This document shows positions 1-11,515 of a stretch of DNA of 16,242 bases, piece by piece. How positions within the stretch are numbered: the stretch's first letter is position 1; the number at the start of each line of letters is the position of its first letter. A model generated the notes under the pieces. It had not been told where the DNA came from, searched no databases, and saw only the letters and a program-made list of their open reading frames with translations. This DNA is from Paraglomus occultum (Eukaryota > Glomeromycota > Glomeromycetes > Paraglomerales > Paraglomeraceae): assembly GCA_910592205.1 (NCBI GenBank), contig CAJVPJ010000811.1:1-16242 (forward strand), written 5' to 3'. Both the position numbers and the translations under genes were made by a program.

Positions 1-579
1 TTTTCAAGGAATTTGCTTCGAGAAAACAAAGCGTGTTGGATATGTTTGTTCATAAACATTAAGTATCGCACAATAATAGGTGCTATAGTCAATTTTACGT
101 TTTTTTTAAATAAATTACCAATCATATATATATAAACTTTACTATAACGAGAATATTCGATATAGTAAAGAAAAACCTCCGTCCCATTGACTTTACTATA
201 TCGAGTCCTGACTGTAGAGATAATCCTATATTGATTAGACCTAATATCTTTGGATAGTAATAGTAATGGAAGTTCATGACATAAAATTTGTGTACAAGTT
301 ATAATCAAAATGCTATTAGTCAAATTAATTAATTTCAGCCACATCAGCCTCTTTTAGTTCACATGATCAAATGTTCACTCTGCCCCATATCAGGTAGATT
401 TTACTGAACAAATTAATAATGAAAGACAACATATACACATGTAAATTAGTCATATAATTTTATATTGTAACATTAAAATGTGTATACATTACATTATAAT
501 CTCTTCTTAGTAAAGATCAAATATATATAGCAATGGCAGTAATAGCACAGAGTACATATAATGCATTTACAATAACACC
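1..579. other. 3' flank of the CSC1-like gene
   Basis: AT-rich DNA with no supported gene. It contains the degenerate element at 129-214 and presumably the 3' UTR of the channel gene in its right part. No convincing polyadenylation hexamer was located on the minus strand. Confidence 0.6.
129..214. mobile_element. Degenerate TA-flanked inverted-repeat element, copy A
   Basis: The right end, read on the minus strand, is TA then CAGTCAGGACTCGATATAG. The interior holds CTTTACTATA-type motifs three times in alternating orientation (139-148, 160-170, 191-200), so the DNA can fold on itself. It aligns over most of its length with 11162-11252. The left end is eroded or not recognisable. No coding capacity; probably a non-autonomous Tc1/mariner/pogo-type remnant. 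Confidence 0.6.
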
Positions 580-3409
580 TCAAACATACGTATAAGGTCT
601 TGTCTCAGGGGGTCCTTTCTCAACAACCACACGACCGGACTCATTGAAAAGTGCTCCTTCGGTGGAAACTGGCAGTCCATCTTTTTGACATTCATTAGCC
701 TCTATCCGAGCAATACCCTCCCTATCTTGCGGCAACCAGATTATTGGCTGTCTCGCAGCAAAGGCAGGGTGAGTATATGCGTCATCATCAACATGCTCCG
801 TATGACCTTCAACATATTCCTCAATCTGCTCATTGTGAACAGCTCGAACAAGAACCTTGTTCCGTTTAGTATCGACAAGACCAGCGAGATCAACTGGCAG
901 GAATTCGACAGATGGATTGTGTTTGAAGAATGATTTCATGATTAACAATATGCCAACCGTGCAAATTGCTAGAAATATCATCAATGCGCCTTGAATAAAC
1001 GCTTGTTTGAGAAGCAGTAGACCGCCCATGGTGAGCCCAAAAATAATCATCCCAGTGAACATTTCATACATTGCTGTAGAATAAGCTTCTCCAGTTGCTT
1101 GTTCTGGCTGATCAAGTACGTAAAGGAAGAGATAGGCATAAGAGATATAATACAAAAAGAAGTATAAAGCCACTATTGGGAGAATAATGGGCGCCACTGT
1201 TGAATAGACGAATCCAATACATGCAATAAGAACATGCGGCGGGAGTGCAGTACCCCAGTCCATAGATCCCAAAGTTGTTTCGACTTCATAGATCCGTCGA
1301 GGAGTCTTTACCAGGAATTTACGAACGATCCAATAAACAACTAAAGGACCTAATTGAGTGACTCTGAGAGCAGCTCCGGACAGTGAAAGAAGCACATACG
1401 AAATAAAGAATGCCGAAGCCAACGGTAGCTGTCTTCCCAGAATGTCGACAGCGGACGTCGGATTTTTTAGGAGAGCCGGTAACGCAGATGAAACACCGCT
1501 GGAAAAAGTGGTGACAAGTAGAACATTCACAACCTTCAAAGATGCGATTTAGGAATAAGTTCGGATGAAGACGATGTCCAGTAGAAATGTCGACGCTAAT
1601 CGATAAGGGAAATCAACTTACCAAGAAGAAGAAATACTTAGCTTGAACGCTGGCCGTTATACCAGAATAAGTTACAATACCCTCTTGTTTAGACAGGACT
1701 AAAGTAAAATTATTTCGTGGTTAAAAATTATTTGATGTGAACTTAGTCCAATAGACATACGGTGTCTACTTACATCTCAAGATTATAGGCACAAGAGCCA
1801 ATAATACCGCTAATGCTGCTGCGGGCAACACACCCTGTATTATGCCAACAACAGAAGGGGGAAGTTTGTTGACAAAATTTAAAAATGGAAATTGTTTTTG
1901 AAGCCTATCCAGTTGGGAAATAGTGGTAACGGTAGCAACTAGAAGATATAGACAACAGAACAATTTTAGCACCCATCATAACCGAACATATTAACCTATT
2001 AAAATCTATGCTCATCTCACCAGGGATCGCCCAAAGTAATATCATAGCAGTAACAATGGCAGTTACAACAACTCGCCTTCTCAATTTCTGGAAATAGGTC
2101 ATGTTTAAATTGTCCCAGACGATATTATCAGGGGTTATCTCCTTCAATCTCGGTATCGTCGCCGAGCTAGCCAACTGAGCGCCCAATTGCGTATTAAACT
2201 GAATGAATGCTGAGTTCATAGGAGGATAGTGACACGATTCCTTTTGCATTTTGTCAATTTTCGTATTCAACTTCAGAATTTCCTTGCGATACGTTTCAAG
2301 AGAGTCTACGCTGCTGCCTACGCCAATAAATTTACGATGTGTTGGACGAAGCTTTTCCGGGATAATTCCACTCTCTTCTTCGGATAACTTTCCTGCCTTT
2401 CGTAAACGATAATACTCGGATATCACATAAAGGGCAGAAGTCTCCAATTTATTAACTAATTGCTCTCGTTCCTTGATGTATTTGGGAATATGTTGTGGGT
2501 TCCTGTTATGAGAGTTCGAGTTACTCTTCCGTTCACAATATTGACCGAATTTTCCATGTTTTCTTAGAATCTTACCTATTCAGCCATATTTTCTTTACCC
2601 CTCCCGGAAATACATCGAACATTTGCTTAAGATGATCAGCGTCATATAACTCAGGAGGTATGCCAACTACCAGTATAGTTGTCGCAATAGCAGATTTTGC
2701 ATGCTGTGGTCGAAGGTAATATTCATGTCGCAGCCTTATGAATGTTTTATATTCTCTGAAGAGGACAATGATGGTTGTAACTAATAAAAAAACAATGTGG
2801 TTAGTATATGCATTACTTCAATTATAAGCAAGTGCGAGTTTCGGTTCACTTACTAATTATGAGGTATCCCACGGCTAAGTGAGCCCACAACTTTTTAGTC
2901 TCCCCAGCAACGTTACCAATGGACCATTGATCTAATCCCTTCAGACCTCCCTTGCCGTACTTATTGAGTGGGACAAGAACACCAACACCCACAACGGAGA
3001 AAAAGGTGAAGAGTGAAGTACACATTTTAAAGAATCGAAGGAATAGGTATGCTTCTAATCCTGCCCGATTTATAATGTCTTTCTGACTCGTAGTTAATAC
3101 AGATATTACCCATCCAAAAAACCGTCCCGGAGGAGGAGATCGTTTCCTGAAGATAAAAGCAATGAGAGTTTATGAGAAAGGTAATGCAATTGATAGTCGA
3201 TTGAGTTATTATAATAGACATACGAATTGTCATTCAATATACCTCTCATCCACCAGATATGTCTTCGGCTCAAAAATTCTCTTGTTCCAGCTTCTAATTA
3301 TACTAAAGGCAAGATATAGTCCGATAGTAATACCGCCGTTGAATACTACGGCAGAGACAAACGTTGCCGTCGAAGAATCGACATTCGTTTGTTGGTCAGC
3401 TGCCGACAT
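580..3409 (-). CDS. CSC1: CSC1/OSCA/TMEM63-family stress-gated cation channel (seven exons)
   Basis: Exons, in transcript order: 3409-3243, 3146-2854, 2780-2576, 2502-2021, 1938-1774, 1698-1622, 1533-580. They total 2343 nt, giving 780 residues and a TGA stop. All six introns (73-96 nt) have GT...AG ends and keep phase. Residues ~15-40 form an N-terminal membrane segment, followed by FEPKTYLV and FGW, both typical of fungal members. Further membrane segments lie near 95-115 and 138-160. The cytosolic domain (~165-355) carries FPGGVKKIWLNR and PDNIVWDNLN. The channel core follows, with LLWAIPV, KYFFFLVVNVLLVTT, YSTVAPIILPIVALYF and IIFGLTMGGLLLLK, and then a hydrophilic tail of about 100 residues. 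Known members are Ca2+-permeable channels opened by osmotic or mechanical stress; a plasma-membrane location is inferred from the family. The length fits fungal homologues. The exon 1 donor (GTATAT) is weaker than the others. The gene is divergent from the eIF4B-like gene. The family call is very secure, the exact paralogue less so. Confidence 0.95.
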
Positions 3410-4020
3410 TATTCCTTTTTACTAATTATTATATTGACAGATTAGGTTTTCTTCAGTGTAAAGCTTTCAATATAGCTTGTCAAGACTAATGTTGCTATCG
3501 CGTCCAGCGCCAAACATATTTGATAAGTTGAGGAGCAAAGCTATTTGTACCTGGATTTTAATTTGGGCAAAATTTCTTCAGTCACAAATAAGGCTAGCAA
3601 ACGAAACAAGTAATGGCCGAAACGAGTAATGATGGGACAAAGTATTTTCTTGGTGTATTTATATAGCTACAATGTGTAATGATCGTTGCCAAGTCTTGCC
3701 TCCGCATCCTCTCCGTATCGGGTATAGTCAAAAGATTGGGCATGTGCACGTACAAAGGTCTTTTCGTGATGCCAGACTTAGAAATAAGGCCAAATATGCA
3801 TTTCAGCCCCAATATTGCTCCACAGAAACTGACAAACGATAAATTGTACGCATGTGCTGTGTTCCATATTTCCGCACGCAGTCTTATCAATAACACCAAC
3901 ATAGTTATCTATATAACCTGGACAATGAATAGAGGGACATCCCGTTTCATTGTTTGTTTCAACAACAAAATGAAAATATGATAATAGTGAATATTTTCCA
4001 TAATTCCAAGTATCGCTGAG

Positions 4021-4056
4021 CTTATCTGGTGTAACTTATCTGTGTAACTTATCTGT
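4021..4056. repeat. Short tandem repeat, TGTAACTTATC unit
   Basis: CTTATCTG recurs three times about 13-15 bases apart with TGTAA between copies. Minor tandem array in the divergent intergenic region. Confidence 0.6.
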
Positions 4057-6645
4057 CTGCACAATTGTTTATTAATATTGTTACGTGCATATATTAATTG
4101 TATGGAATTATTTATAGGTCATAAGTTGCCCACCTTAAATATGAAATGGGTCCCATGCAAAACCCCTTGGATGCAAGTTTTGATACTAACTATTTTTATT
4201 GTGTATTCAAGATACCTTGCGTCATCGTTTCCTTTTTCGCGACAAACGACGTATGATTATTTACCGAACTAAAAAATATAATTGGTAGCAACTTTTTCAT
4301 TAGATCATCCTACTGACAGAACGGTGCCAATAACCCAACGTTGGGGCATCTGTTCAATAGTTGAGCTTTCGCCTCGGTGAGGCAATCGATGTTAGGAAGA
4401 ACTTCTGGGTTAGACAAATAGATTGGTAGTAGCATCCATGTTAGAAGAATTCACGTTATGCTTCGTCCAAAGAAAACAGGTAATTTTATGCTATACTGAA
4501 AGATTCTCAAAGGTTTTAACGTTTACACCGAGAGGTAGCACATGATTTTTAATCCAATCGGACTTGCAGTTTTTTAATATTATGTGGTACTAGTACACGT
4601 GTACAGAACATGAATTGTCCAGATTTAATTATAAGTGGAACAGGCGACCGACAGTGTAATTGTTGATTATAATAAAATTGTACTAAAATCGTAAATTTCG
4701 TAATAATTAACAAAAGTCCATCGAATAACGAACACCCAATGCAAGTACAAAACAATCGCGTAGACGAGTACTTATGAGAGAATTATGTAAAATTATCGGC
4801 ATCTAAACAAAGTAAACCACAATTGTGATCAAATGATTGACGAGATGTTGGATAAAATAACAAATGAAATACTCAAGAGTCTGAGTTAACCAAACAATGA
4901 ATATGCTTGGAATTGATTAATTACATGTCTTAAGCTGCATCCTACACGACCAGTCACCGGCAAAAGTAACAATAATGGCGCTCAGTTTTTGGGACGTAAA
5001 TGAGCATATTTGACAAATAAAAAATTTTAGTAAAAGCCAATTGTTATGACTACAAATTTAATAGTTTTTATAAACGGTTTTCAGCTTTAGCACATACTCA
5101 AACTCCTATTATTGCAATTATCTACAAACAATCACAGAAGACAAAAATTCCTCGGCCTTGCTTCCAAAGAGACTTGACAAGTTTTTGTTTTGTTTTAATA
5201 GATATAAAGTGTTATTTGAAATTTTAGAACCATTTTGTGCACGTTGGCGTTTTACCGTTTATATAGTAAACAAAACAAACTGTAGTCAGACACTATCAAC
5301 ACACTTATATTACCATTAGTTCGGTTTAATTCTGTAGTAATCCTTCATTAGTATCCAAACAAGCCTAATTTACGATTGTTGAAATCAATTTCATTTAGAC
5401 ATTTTTGACACGTTATTCATGTTCAAACGATCGACCAAATCTATCAACTTTAGACTCTTACTATGACCGCGTCAGATTTGGTATTAAGGGAAAAAATAGT
5501 TTAATCACAACCAAGAATGCATCATAGTGTTTTACTCAAAAATTTGGGTTCTGGCTTACATTAATGCAAATGTATTATGCACTCTGTGGTTCCAGAAACA
5601 AAGACTAATAAAATGTTGTTCGCTTGCATGCGTTATAATTAATAAAGCCACGCTAAGAAAGAGCTTGAGATATGCATATTTATAGCTAACTTAGCTGTTG
5701 AAATTTTAAGCCATTGTATATGCAGAAGTAAAATTAATTTGTTATAGTGTATAATAATATCCAATTGACTCATTCGAATATTAATATTAATATAGACAAA
5801 CATTGAAAAACATGTCGTTATTGAGCATAAAACTCTCTACTTGTAAAGATTGTGTCACTCTTTGAATTGACAAACTTTGTCTGATTGTTTATTTCTTCAT
5901 TCGACGAATCTTGCGATTCTTATTTTAGCATAACTAATTGGCATTTAACTATAAGATAGCTTTGTTTTCCCTAAGTTGAGACATAATAAATGTAATAATT
6001 TTTACTAACGGTAGGCAATCATATCTGGAAATTCACGAACATTACATATCGGCATACTACATACTTAGGAGATAGAAGTACATTACATATAATTAATATT
6101 AAAAACTTAGACAGGATGTAAATTGATGACACGTGCAGGTAATCAGTGTAATACGTATCGATCAATGGCAAAGCATTGAGCTGGGTGAATTGCTAAAATA
6201 GGCACAGAGCGCAATTGTGCATATTAATGAGTGGCATAACTGATCTGTCCCATAAATAAATAACAGTACATGGTCTTCTATAAATAGTAAAAAAAAATAA
6301 CCGTCCTATTAAATAATCCACTATGCTAACATTTAAAATTAATATTAAAAGTGAAAACAAGGACAACAGTGTGATCAAAGTTCTCGAAAAAGTTTTTTCC
6401 TTTGGATAGTTTCCGAAATACGAACAAATGCAATTGCGTTCGTGCATATCTTTCTGGCTAATCGCATTGTTTACTCTTTCGAATTGTCATATTTAATACA
6501 TATCATGTGATAATATGTGATTCTACTGTGTGACATTCCGATAACCTGTTACATTCGAGTTCAGGAAAAAAGATTGCAAAGTAAATACTCCACACAAAAA
6601 ACTCGAAATTGACCAAAGTCACCAGCTACCCAATTTCATAACACA

Positions 6646-6663
6646 CCTCGTTTCTTTTCTCCC
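6646..6663 (+). promoter_or_regulatory. Pyrimidine-rich tract just upstream of the eIF4B-like start (TOP-like?)
   Basis: An almost pure C/T run ends 14 bases before the proposed ATG at 6678. Translation-machinery genes often have pyrimidine-rich sequence at or near the transcription start. Here the transcription start is unknown, so this is only a suggestive composition feature. Confidence 0.25.
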
Positions 6664-6677
6664 AAAGTCCCTGAACG

Positions 6678-8639
6678 ATGGGTTGGTGTTTGATATTAGT
6701 TAGCAATGAATTTTTGTTGCACTGATTATAATTTAACGTTCACGCGGGTTTTAGCTACTTCCAAGAAGAAAGTACAAAAGATGTCCTTGGGCGATTTCTT
6801 GACTGATCCATGTAAGTGAAACGACCTTAACATTGTTAACAGGAAGTTATGCAATCTCTCAACTAATTTTGATATTCTGCAACAATTATTATAGCGACTG
6901 GCTCCTGGGCTGATGAAATGGAGGGTCTACCTTCTGCCCGTAAGTTTTCTCTTACACATGTTATCTCTATCTCACTAATGATATACTACTAAACGAGCAG
7001 TATCTCTTCCGTTTAGCTGCCGCCGCCTATTCAGGTAATATGGCTGTTTATCAACCATCACCAGCAACCATTGTTCTTGTCACTAAAGGTAAATTTTGCT
7101 ACTTCACTTTCTAGATCAAGGAGATCATGATGATCGCCGCGGCGGTTATGGAGATAAAAGAAGTTTTTCTGGCGGTCGAAACTATTCACGGGGTGAGTTT
7201 TTTTTCGCTCCCTCTCTGATTATTGAACGATATTACGTTAATTGGGAATATTGGCAGATTCTCGCTATGACTCTCGAGACTCTCCGCGTGATGCAAGATT
7301 TACGAGTCGCTCGGAGAGGGTACCGCCAACACTTCCGACAGCCCCACCGTATACAGCACATTTAGGTAATTTACCATTCGATCTAGACGAGCACGACATC
7401 CATGACTTTTTCCGTGGGTCCAAGGTTTGTGGGAATGACAGCTTTACGTGATGATCATATACATGTTTGGCTCAATTTTTGTAATTATCCGCATTAGATA
7501 GCGACTGTTAGAATACTCCGTGATAGAGATAGAGACGATCGATCCAAAGGCTTTGGCTACGTTGAATTTCAAGATTTACAATCATTAGCCGGAGCGTTAG
7601 AATTAAATAACGAGGTAGGAGATTACGTTAAAGTTCTACAAGGCAGCTGGTAGTCAGCGAAGACTGATCTATAAGCGACCTCGTAATATTTGTAAGCAAT
7701 AATATGACTTCAGAAAACTGCATTCAATCTCTATTCTGTCTGTTACAACGCTTGTTTTCAACTTCTACGATTAGACACTTCGTGGAAGACCTATCAGAGT
7801 CAGCGTAGCTGATCCACGTAAGTTGAAGAATTGTCTATGCACATCTTCGTATGAAGATTATGTAATGCTGACGTCTTGTCTTCTGTAATACAGCACGCGA
7901 ACGAGAACCAAGAGAAGATCGTACTGCTGGCGAGTGGCGACGTGCGATGCCAAGAGATTCACCGGTCTCATCCCCTCGAAACGATCGGTTTAGTAATAGC
8001 GATAGGTTTGGACACCGAGATGGGAGGTGGTCGGAGCGTGGCAGTTTTCGCGATCGCGGGATAGATCGGCCGGGAGATCGAAATGACCGTTTCGAAAGAG
8101 GCGGATTTGACCGTCCTGATCAGGGAGATCGAGGCAACACGGACAGATCTGATGGTAGTAAAACTGATACTCAGTGGAGAGGCGGTGGGTTTGGCAACAA
8201 ACCCGGAATGGTTCGAGAACGGCGAGTAGAAGATAGACATGGTAATTATTTTACACGCATCGACATTGATCTTTCCAGTATGCTCACTTGGTATTTCTAA
8301 TAAGGGCCTTCAAGTATGTCTCCACCGCCGATGCGTAAGAAGCTTGAACTCAAACCTCGGACCGTCGATGTCTCACCCTCACCTCCCGAAGTTGCTCCCA
8401 CTACGCCGCGAAACAGACCCAATCCATTTGGGGAAGCAAAACCGATAGACAATGATGAAGCTTTGAGACGAGTCGAGGAACGAAGACGGCAGAAAGAAAG
8501 AGAACGTGAAGATAAGGAAGATAAGGAAGAACGTGAAGATAAAGAAAAACCCGAAGCACTCCCCGTCGCCGATGAAGCAGACACAGAGGACGCAGTGGAC
8601 ACAGTAGACACAGCTGTTGATGAAAATGGAGAGGCTTAG
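6678..8639 (+). CDS. TIF3: eIF4B-like translation initiation factor with one RRM (ten exons)
   Basis: Exons: 6678-6681, 6755-6811, 6895-6939, 7017-7034, 7115-7192, 7258-7424, 7498-7614, 7775-7817, 7894-8241, 8305-8639. They total 1212 nt, giving 403 residues and a TAG stop. The N-terminus reads KKKVQKMSLGDFL, then GSWADEM, the short motifs shared by yeast Tif3 and animal eIF4B. The RRM spans ~95-177: PPYTAHLGNLPFD contains RNP2 and KGFGYVEF (140-147) is RNP1, ending in RPIRVSVADP. An Arg/Asp/Gly-rich stretch (~180-275) contains KTDTQWRGGG, like the KTDTDWR of eIF4B. After it come KKLELKPR and NPFGEAKPID, then a Glu/Arg/Lys coiled-coil-like segment and an acidic end. In the family, this protein stimulates the eIF4A helicase and 40S recruitment of mRNA in the cytosol. 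The 4-nt first exon (ATG G, donor GTTGGT) is the least certain part; Met11 at 6781 is an alternative start. Introns are 63-83 nt except 7615-7774 (160 nt). Confidence 0.93.
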
Positions 8640-8888
8640 CGTTGTGGCTGAAGAAAATTTTTGAGAACTAGTTACGAGGATGAAACTGTATATGAATGAA
8701 TTATATTAGGACAAATCAGAGAAAAAAGCGATTAATATTTAAGCTTATACCACTGGTATATACTTTTGTTTGTTTTATATGTAATACATAGCGTAACTTT
8801 CGAATATCTTTTTATAATTAGACCTAGCAAAAAGCTGGACCAAAAATCATTGCATACATACTCACTGAGCCCAACTAGTGTTGGCTTC

Positions 8889-8894
8889 AATAAA
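8889..8894 (+). terminator. Possible AATAAA polyadenylation signal
   Basis: AATAAA occurs about 250 bases after the eIF4B-like stop codon on the same strand. The hexamer is common by chance in AT-rich DNA, and no cleavage site can be confirmed. Confidence 0.25.
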
Positions 8895-8990
8895 GAGCAA
8901 AACAATTCTTGCAAAGTTAATCATACCTTGGATAAACGTGTATATATATCTTGAATAAGATTTGCAGCGTCAAGAATTAACCCGGCTTAC

Positions 8991-9230
8991 CTCTGGGTTT
9001 CAACCGATTTTGTGCACCACTTTTACTAAGAATAATGCGTTTTCGCCAAAGACATAGGTTATACATAAATGGCGAGCCATGCCAAATCTCCACGTTTACA
9101 AGAAATGTATGTATACCATTATGTCTGATTTTATCTTTCGAACTGTCAAATCGTCCCAGCTTATTGAATACAGCAAGACAATTCATAATGTTATACTTTA
9201 GATCTTTACAGATATAACCAAAGCAGACAC
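8991..9230 (-). other. Possible orphan exon, unrecognised
   Basis: A 240-nt stretch is open in one minus-strand frame and bounded by good splice signals (GATTGCAG before it, AG/GTAAGC after it). It encodes FLVNVEIWHGSPFMYNLCLW followed by a basic tail. No family is recognised and no partner exons were found on either side. A run of this length is not rare by chance in this window, so this is weak. Confidence 0.2.
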
Positions 9231-11129
9231 CTGCAATCACATTATTGATAATGAGGAAAAAAAGACATCATTTTTGTACGATTAGCGTAAGAATAAGCTT
9301 GGTTTTTTACTCAGAAAGAGAACAAGTTACATGACATTAATTCATTTACTTATTATACTAAAACTCTTGCTTCTTTCAAAATAAAGCCAGTAATTATAAT
9401 TGGCTGGGTTAGTTGTTTTTTTCTTTTTCTTGTGAGAATTTCCTTATTGTGGAAGCCGAAACAGCTTTTCTTCGCCAAGTGACTTTAATAAATATTACGT
9501 GACATTCTAAATGCAAGTTTATTGCGACACACGCGAATTCTGCGCATCAGTTGTCATTGGCTACAATGCAGTTAATTATGAAAGGTTATATAAAAGCAAA
9601 GACAACGCTTGAAAGCTCGGATAGATCTAACCAAGGAAGAAAGTATAAGAGAAGAACAAGAAGAGAAAGGAATCTGGATGAGTGGAGTGTGAGACTTCGC
9701 GATATGCCGATACGACCAAATCTAATATACTCGCTGCCTATGCTTCTGCCTGGCACTTTTTATAACATCCGATAGTGTGCCGTGGAAAACTTGTTTTCGT
9801 AAAATTTATAGACATGTTATAATGTTACATACGCCAGTTTTTGCCTCAAGTTTTCGGTTTATACTTCGGGGGTTATGTAACAGTTAGGAAAACCTGACTA
9901 TCAACAAAATTAGGCCGCAATTCCTGTCTTTGACAAGGACCGTCGTCGGCATCAATTATTATTGTTTTTATTGACGTTACCTGCTAAAGTATAAATCAAT
10001 GTATAAAATTAATACTCATTACTCGCCAAAAAAAATTTAACAATGCACAGCAGAATAACTTTTCGTCAGAACTCTTTGCATTGTAAAGGCTCTGCATCAA
10101 GTTGGAAAAAAGGCGAGTGGATCATACATAAGGTGAGAATGTATTTGTGTCATCATTAAATTGATCTAATAATAAAGACGTTTTTTATTCATATTGTACA
10201 TACTGGTATTGTAAACTAGTGTTAGTAATTATGCTGCTCTTGGCCGTCAATGAACGCTGTCACTCACTCACCATGTTGAGGTGAGCACCCATCGAGCGGG
10301 AATAGAGTATTTTTACTTACCAAAAAGGATATATTTTAAGAAGTCAAAAGAAACGAGCGCTTTCAAAAACATTGTATACATATTTTTAGTCTCAAGTGTG
10401 AAAAAGAGGGGAACGATCCCCTGGACATGTACAAGTGATCGCAATCCCCATCATTACAGATGCTTAAGCAAAAGACTGTATAATGCCTATAACTTTCAGC
10501 TTACCTTCAGTAAGCGTCAATCCTGAAGCGTTTCGCGCGTTGTAAAAGTTTGATTAATGTTTTAGTGCGTATTTATCTTGAAGCGTGTTACTTCAAATAT
10601 TTGCTACATGGTTACTGATAGCAAACCAGCTTTTTGTCATATGAGCGCTTAACTTGCCACCATACCACTTTTACTGTGCTTTGCATTGTTTCCCACTCAC
10701 CATAACGCACACTCACTTATACAGTAATTTGGCATGACATAAACTTTGGCAATAAATTTAGCTTCGACAAGCAGGTTTGTTGAGGAAAATTTTGTTGCGA
10801 AATATATTACGTTTTTGCAGTTGGTATATCTTTAATCACGCTTCTTTGAAAGTTATCACTGTTCGTTCGCTGGTATATTAGTGAGTGAATGTTGAATGTG
10901 GTCGTTTAGTCAATGTTACGTCTCTTTTTCTACCTTTTGTTTCCTCGTTTTTGAATAGTTTTAATAATTATAAAACGTTGATCGAAATCAAGAGGTCGCT
11001 AAACGATATGACACTTGCTTACGATAAACGACTTAGTACCAGCACATTTCATGTAAATCGTCCGACACAATTGAATCGTCATTAGTATAATGTTTGAGCC
11101 ATTTATTATTATACTATTGTAAGACTGGC

Positions 11130-11252
11130 CAGTCGCGATATAATGAAGATTTATGTCAATGATATAAACTTTACTATAATGAGAATTTTCCATATTGTCA
11201 AGAAAAATCCCTGGCCTGTCGACTATACTACGTGTATATCGAGTTTTGACTG
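11130..11252. mobile_element. TA/CAGT inverted-repeat element, copy B of the family at 129-214
   Basis: The left end is CAGTCGCGATATAATGAAG at 11130. The right end on the minus strand is TA then CAGTCAAAACTCGATATAC. From 11162 it matches copy A: TATAAACTTTACTATAAYGAG, then a similar central part with about six extra bases, then the same terminus. Length is about 123 bp with no coding capacity. The short open frame on the minus strand across it is incidental. Confidence 0.62.
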
Positions 11253-11515
11253 TATTGTAGTTTGACCTCAACTTCTCTAACACGAAGAACAGTATATGCC
11301 TGCTTATGAATAATCCTCTTCTTTCGCCTATTCCGCTTCTTCTTCTTGATAATTTTCGTAAAAGGACTTTTGGGTGCTAAACCGCGGTTACAGTAATACG
11401 ATGATCTCGTAGTCTATTGGTCATTTTGTTATTAGGTACTGTCGGCCAACTATCTCCGCCACGAAACGTGCTTTTTGCAGAATGAGCAGCCACTAATCTT
11501 CAAAATACTTGACAT

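Larger units (their letters stand above)
3410..6677. other. Divergent intergenic region between CSC1-like and eIF4B-like genes
   Basis: A 3.3 kb AT-rich stretch that must hold the promoters of both divergent genes. Open frames of 60-102 codons occur (for example 3594-3902 minus and 3679-3981 plus, overlapping each other), but none resembles a known family or shows supporting splice structure. A 12-bp palindrome CCCAACGTTGGG lies at 4334-4345, and a small GCCTC/GAGGC hairpin follows at 4371-4383. No RNA gene was recognised. Confidence 0.6.
8640..11515. other. Intergenic region between eIF4B-like and TRM112-like genes
   Basis: About 2.9 kb, mostly AT-rich and without a supported gene. It contains a possible poly(A) signal (8889), the orphan exon candidate (8991-9230), a promoter-like CCAAT/TATATAAAAG arrangement near 9557-9597 with no gene behind it, an inverted GGGGAACGATCCCC near 10409, and the element at 11130-11252. 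Confidence 0.55.

Noticed and set aside
685-933. 82-codon plus-strand open frame
   Set aside because: It lies entirely inside the last exon of the CSC1-like gene on the opposite strand; a shadow frame.
4371-4383. GCCTC/GAGGC hairpin as a tRNA or terminator
   Set aside because: Five-base stem without a tRNA cloverleaf, T-loop sequence or nearby gene end.
6193-6447. 84-codon minus-strand hydrophobic frame
   Set aside because: AT-rich chance frame; Ile/Leu/Phe content follows base composition and no supporting signals exist.
7035-7088. Extending the eIF4B microexon to the donor at 7089 (AAAG/GTAAAT), which also stays in phase
   Set aside because: It would leave a 26-nt intron before 7115, far below the 63-nt minimum seen in this gene, and would add a hydrophobic segment not expected in eIF4B.
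7968-8240. 90-codon minus-strand open frame
   Set aside because: Antisense to the Arg/Asp/Gly-rich exon of the eIF4B-like gene; codon bias there keeps the opposite strand open.
8297-8611. 104-codon Ser-rich minus-strand frame
   Set aside because: Mirror of the Glu/Arg-rich last exon of the eIF4B-like gene.
9551-9775. Basic open frame (KYKRRTRRERNLDEW) behind a CCAAT/TATATAAAAG arrangement
   Set aside because: The frame starts upstream of the TATA-like site, has no recognisable domain, and is of a length expected by chance.
10269-10540. Several splice-donor-like sites on both strands (10280, 10318, 10500)
   Set aside because: No frame could be joined across them into a sensible protein; GTAAG-type sites occur often by chance.
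10999-11283. 94-codon minus-strand frame
   Set aside because: Spans the inverted-repeat element at 11130-11252 and shows no protein-like conservation.
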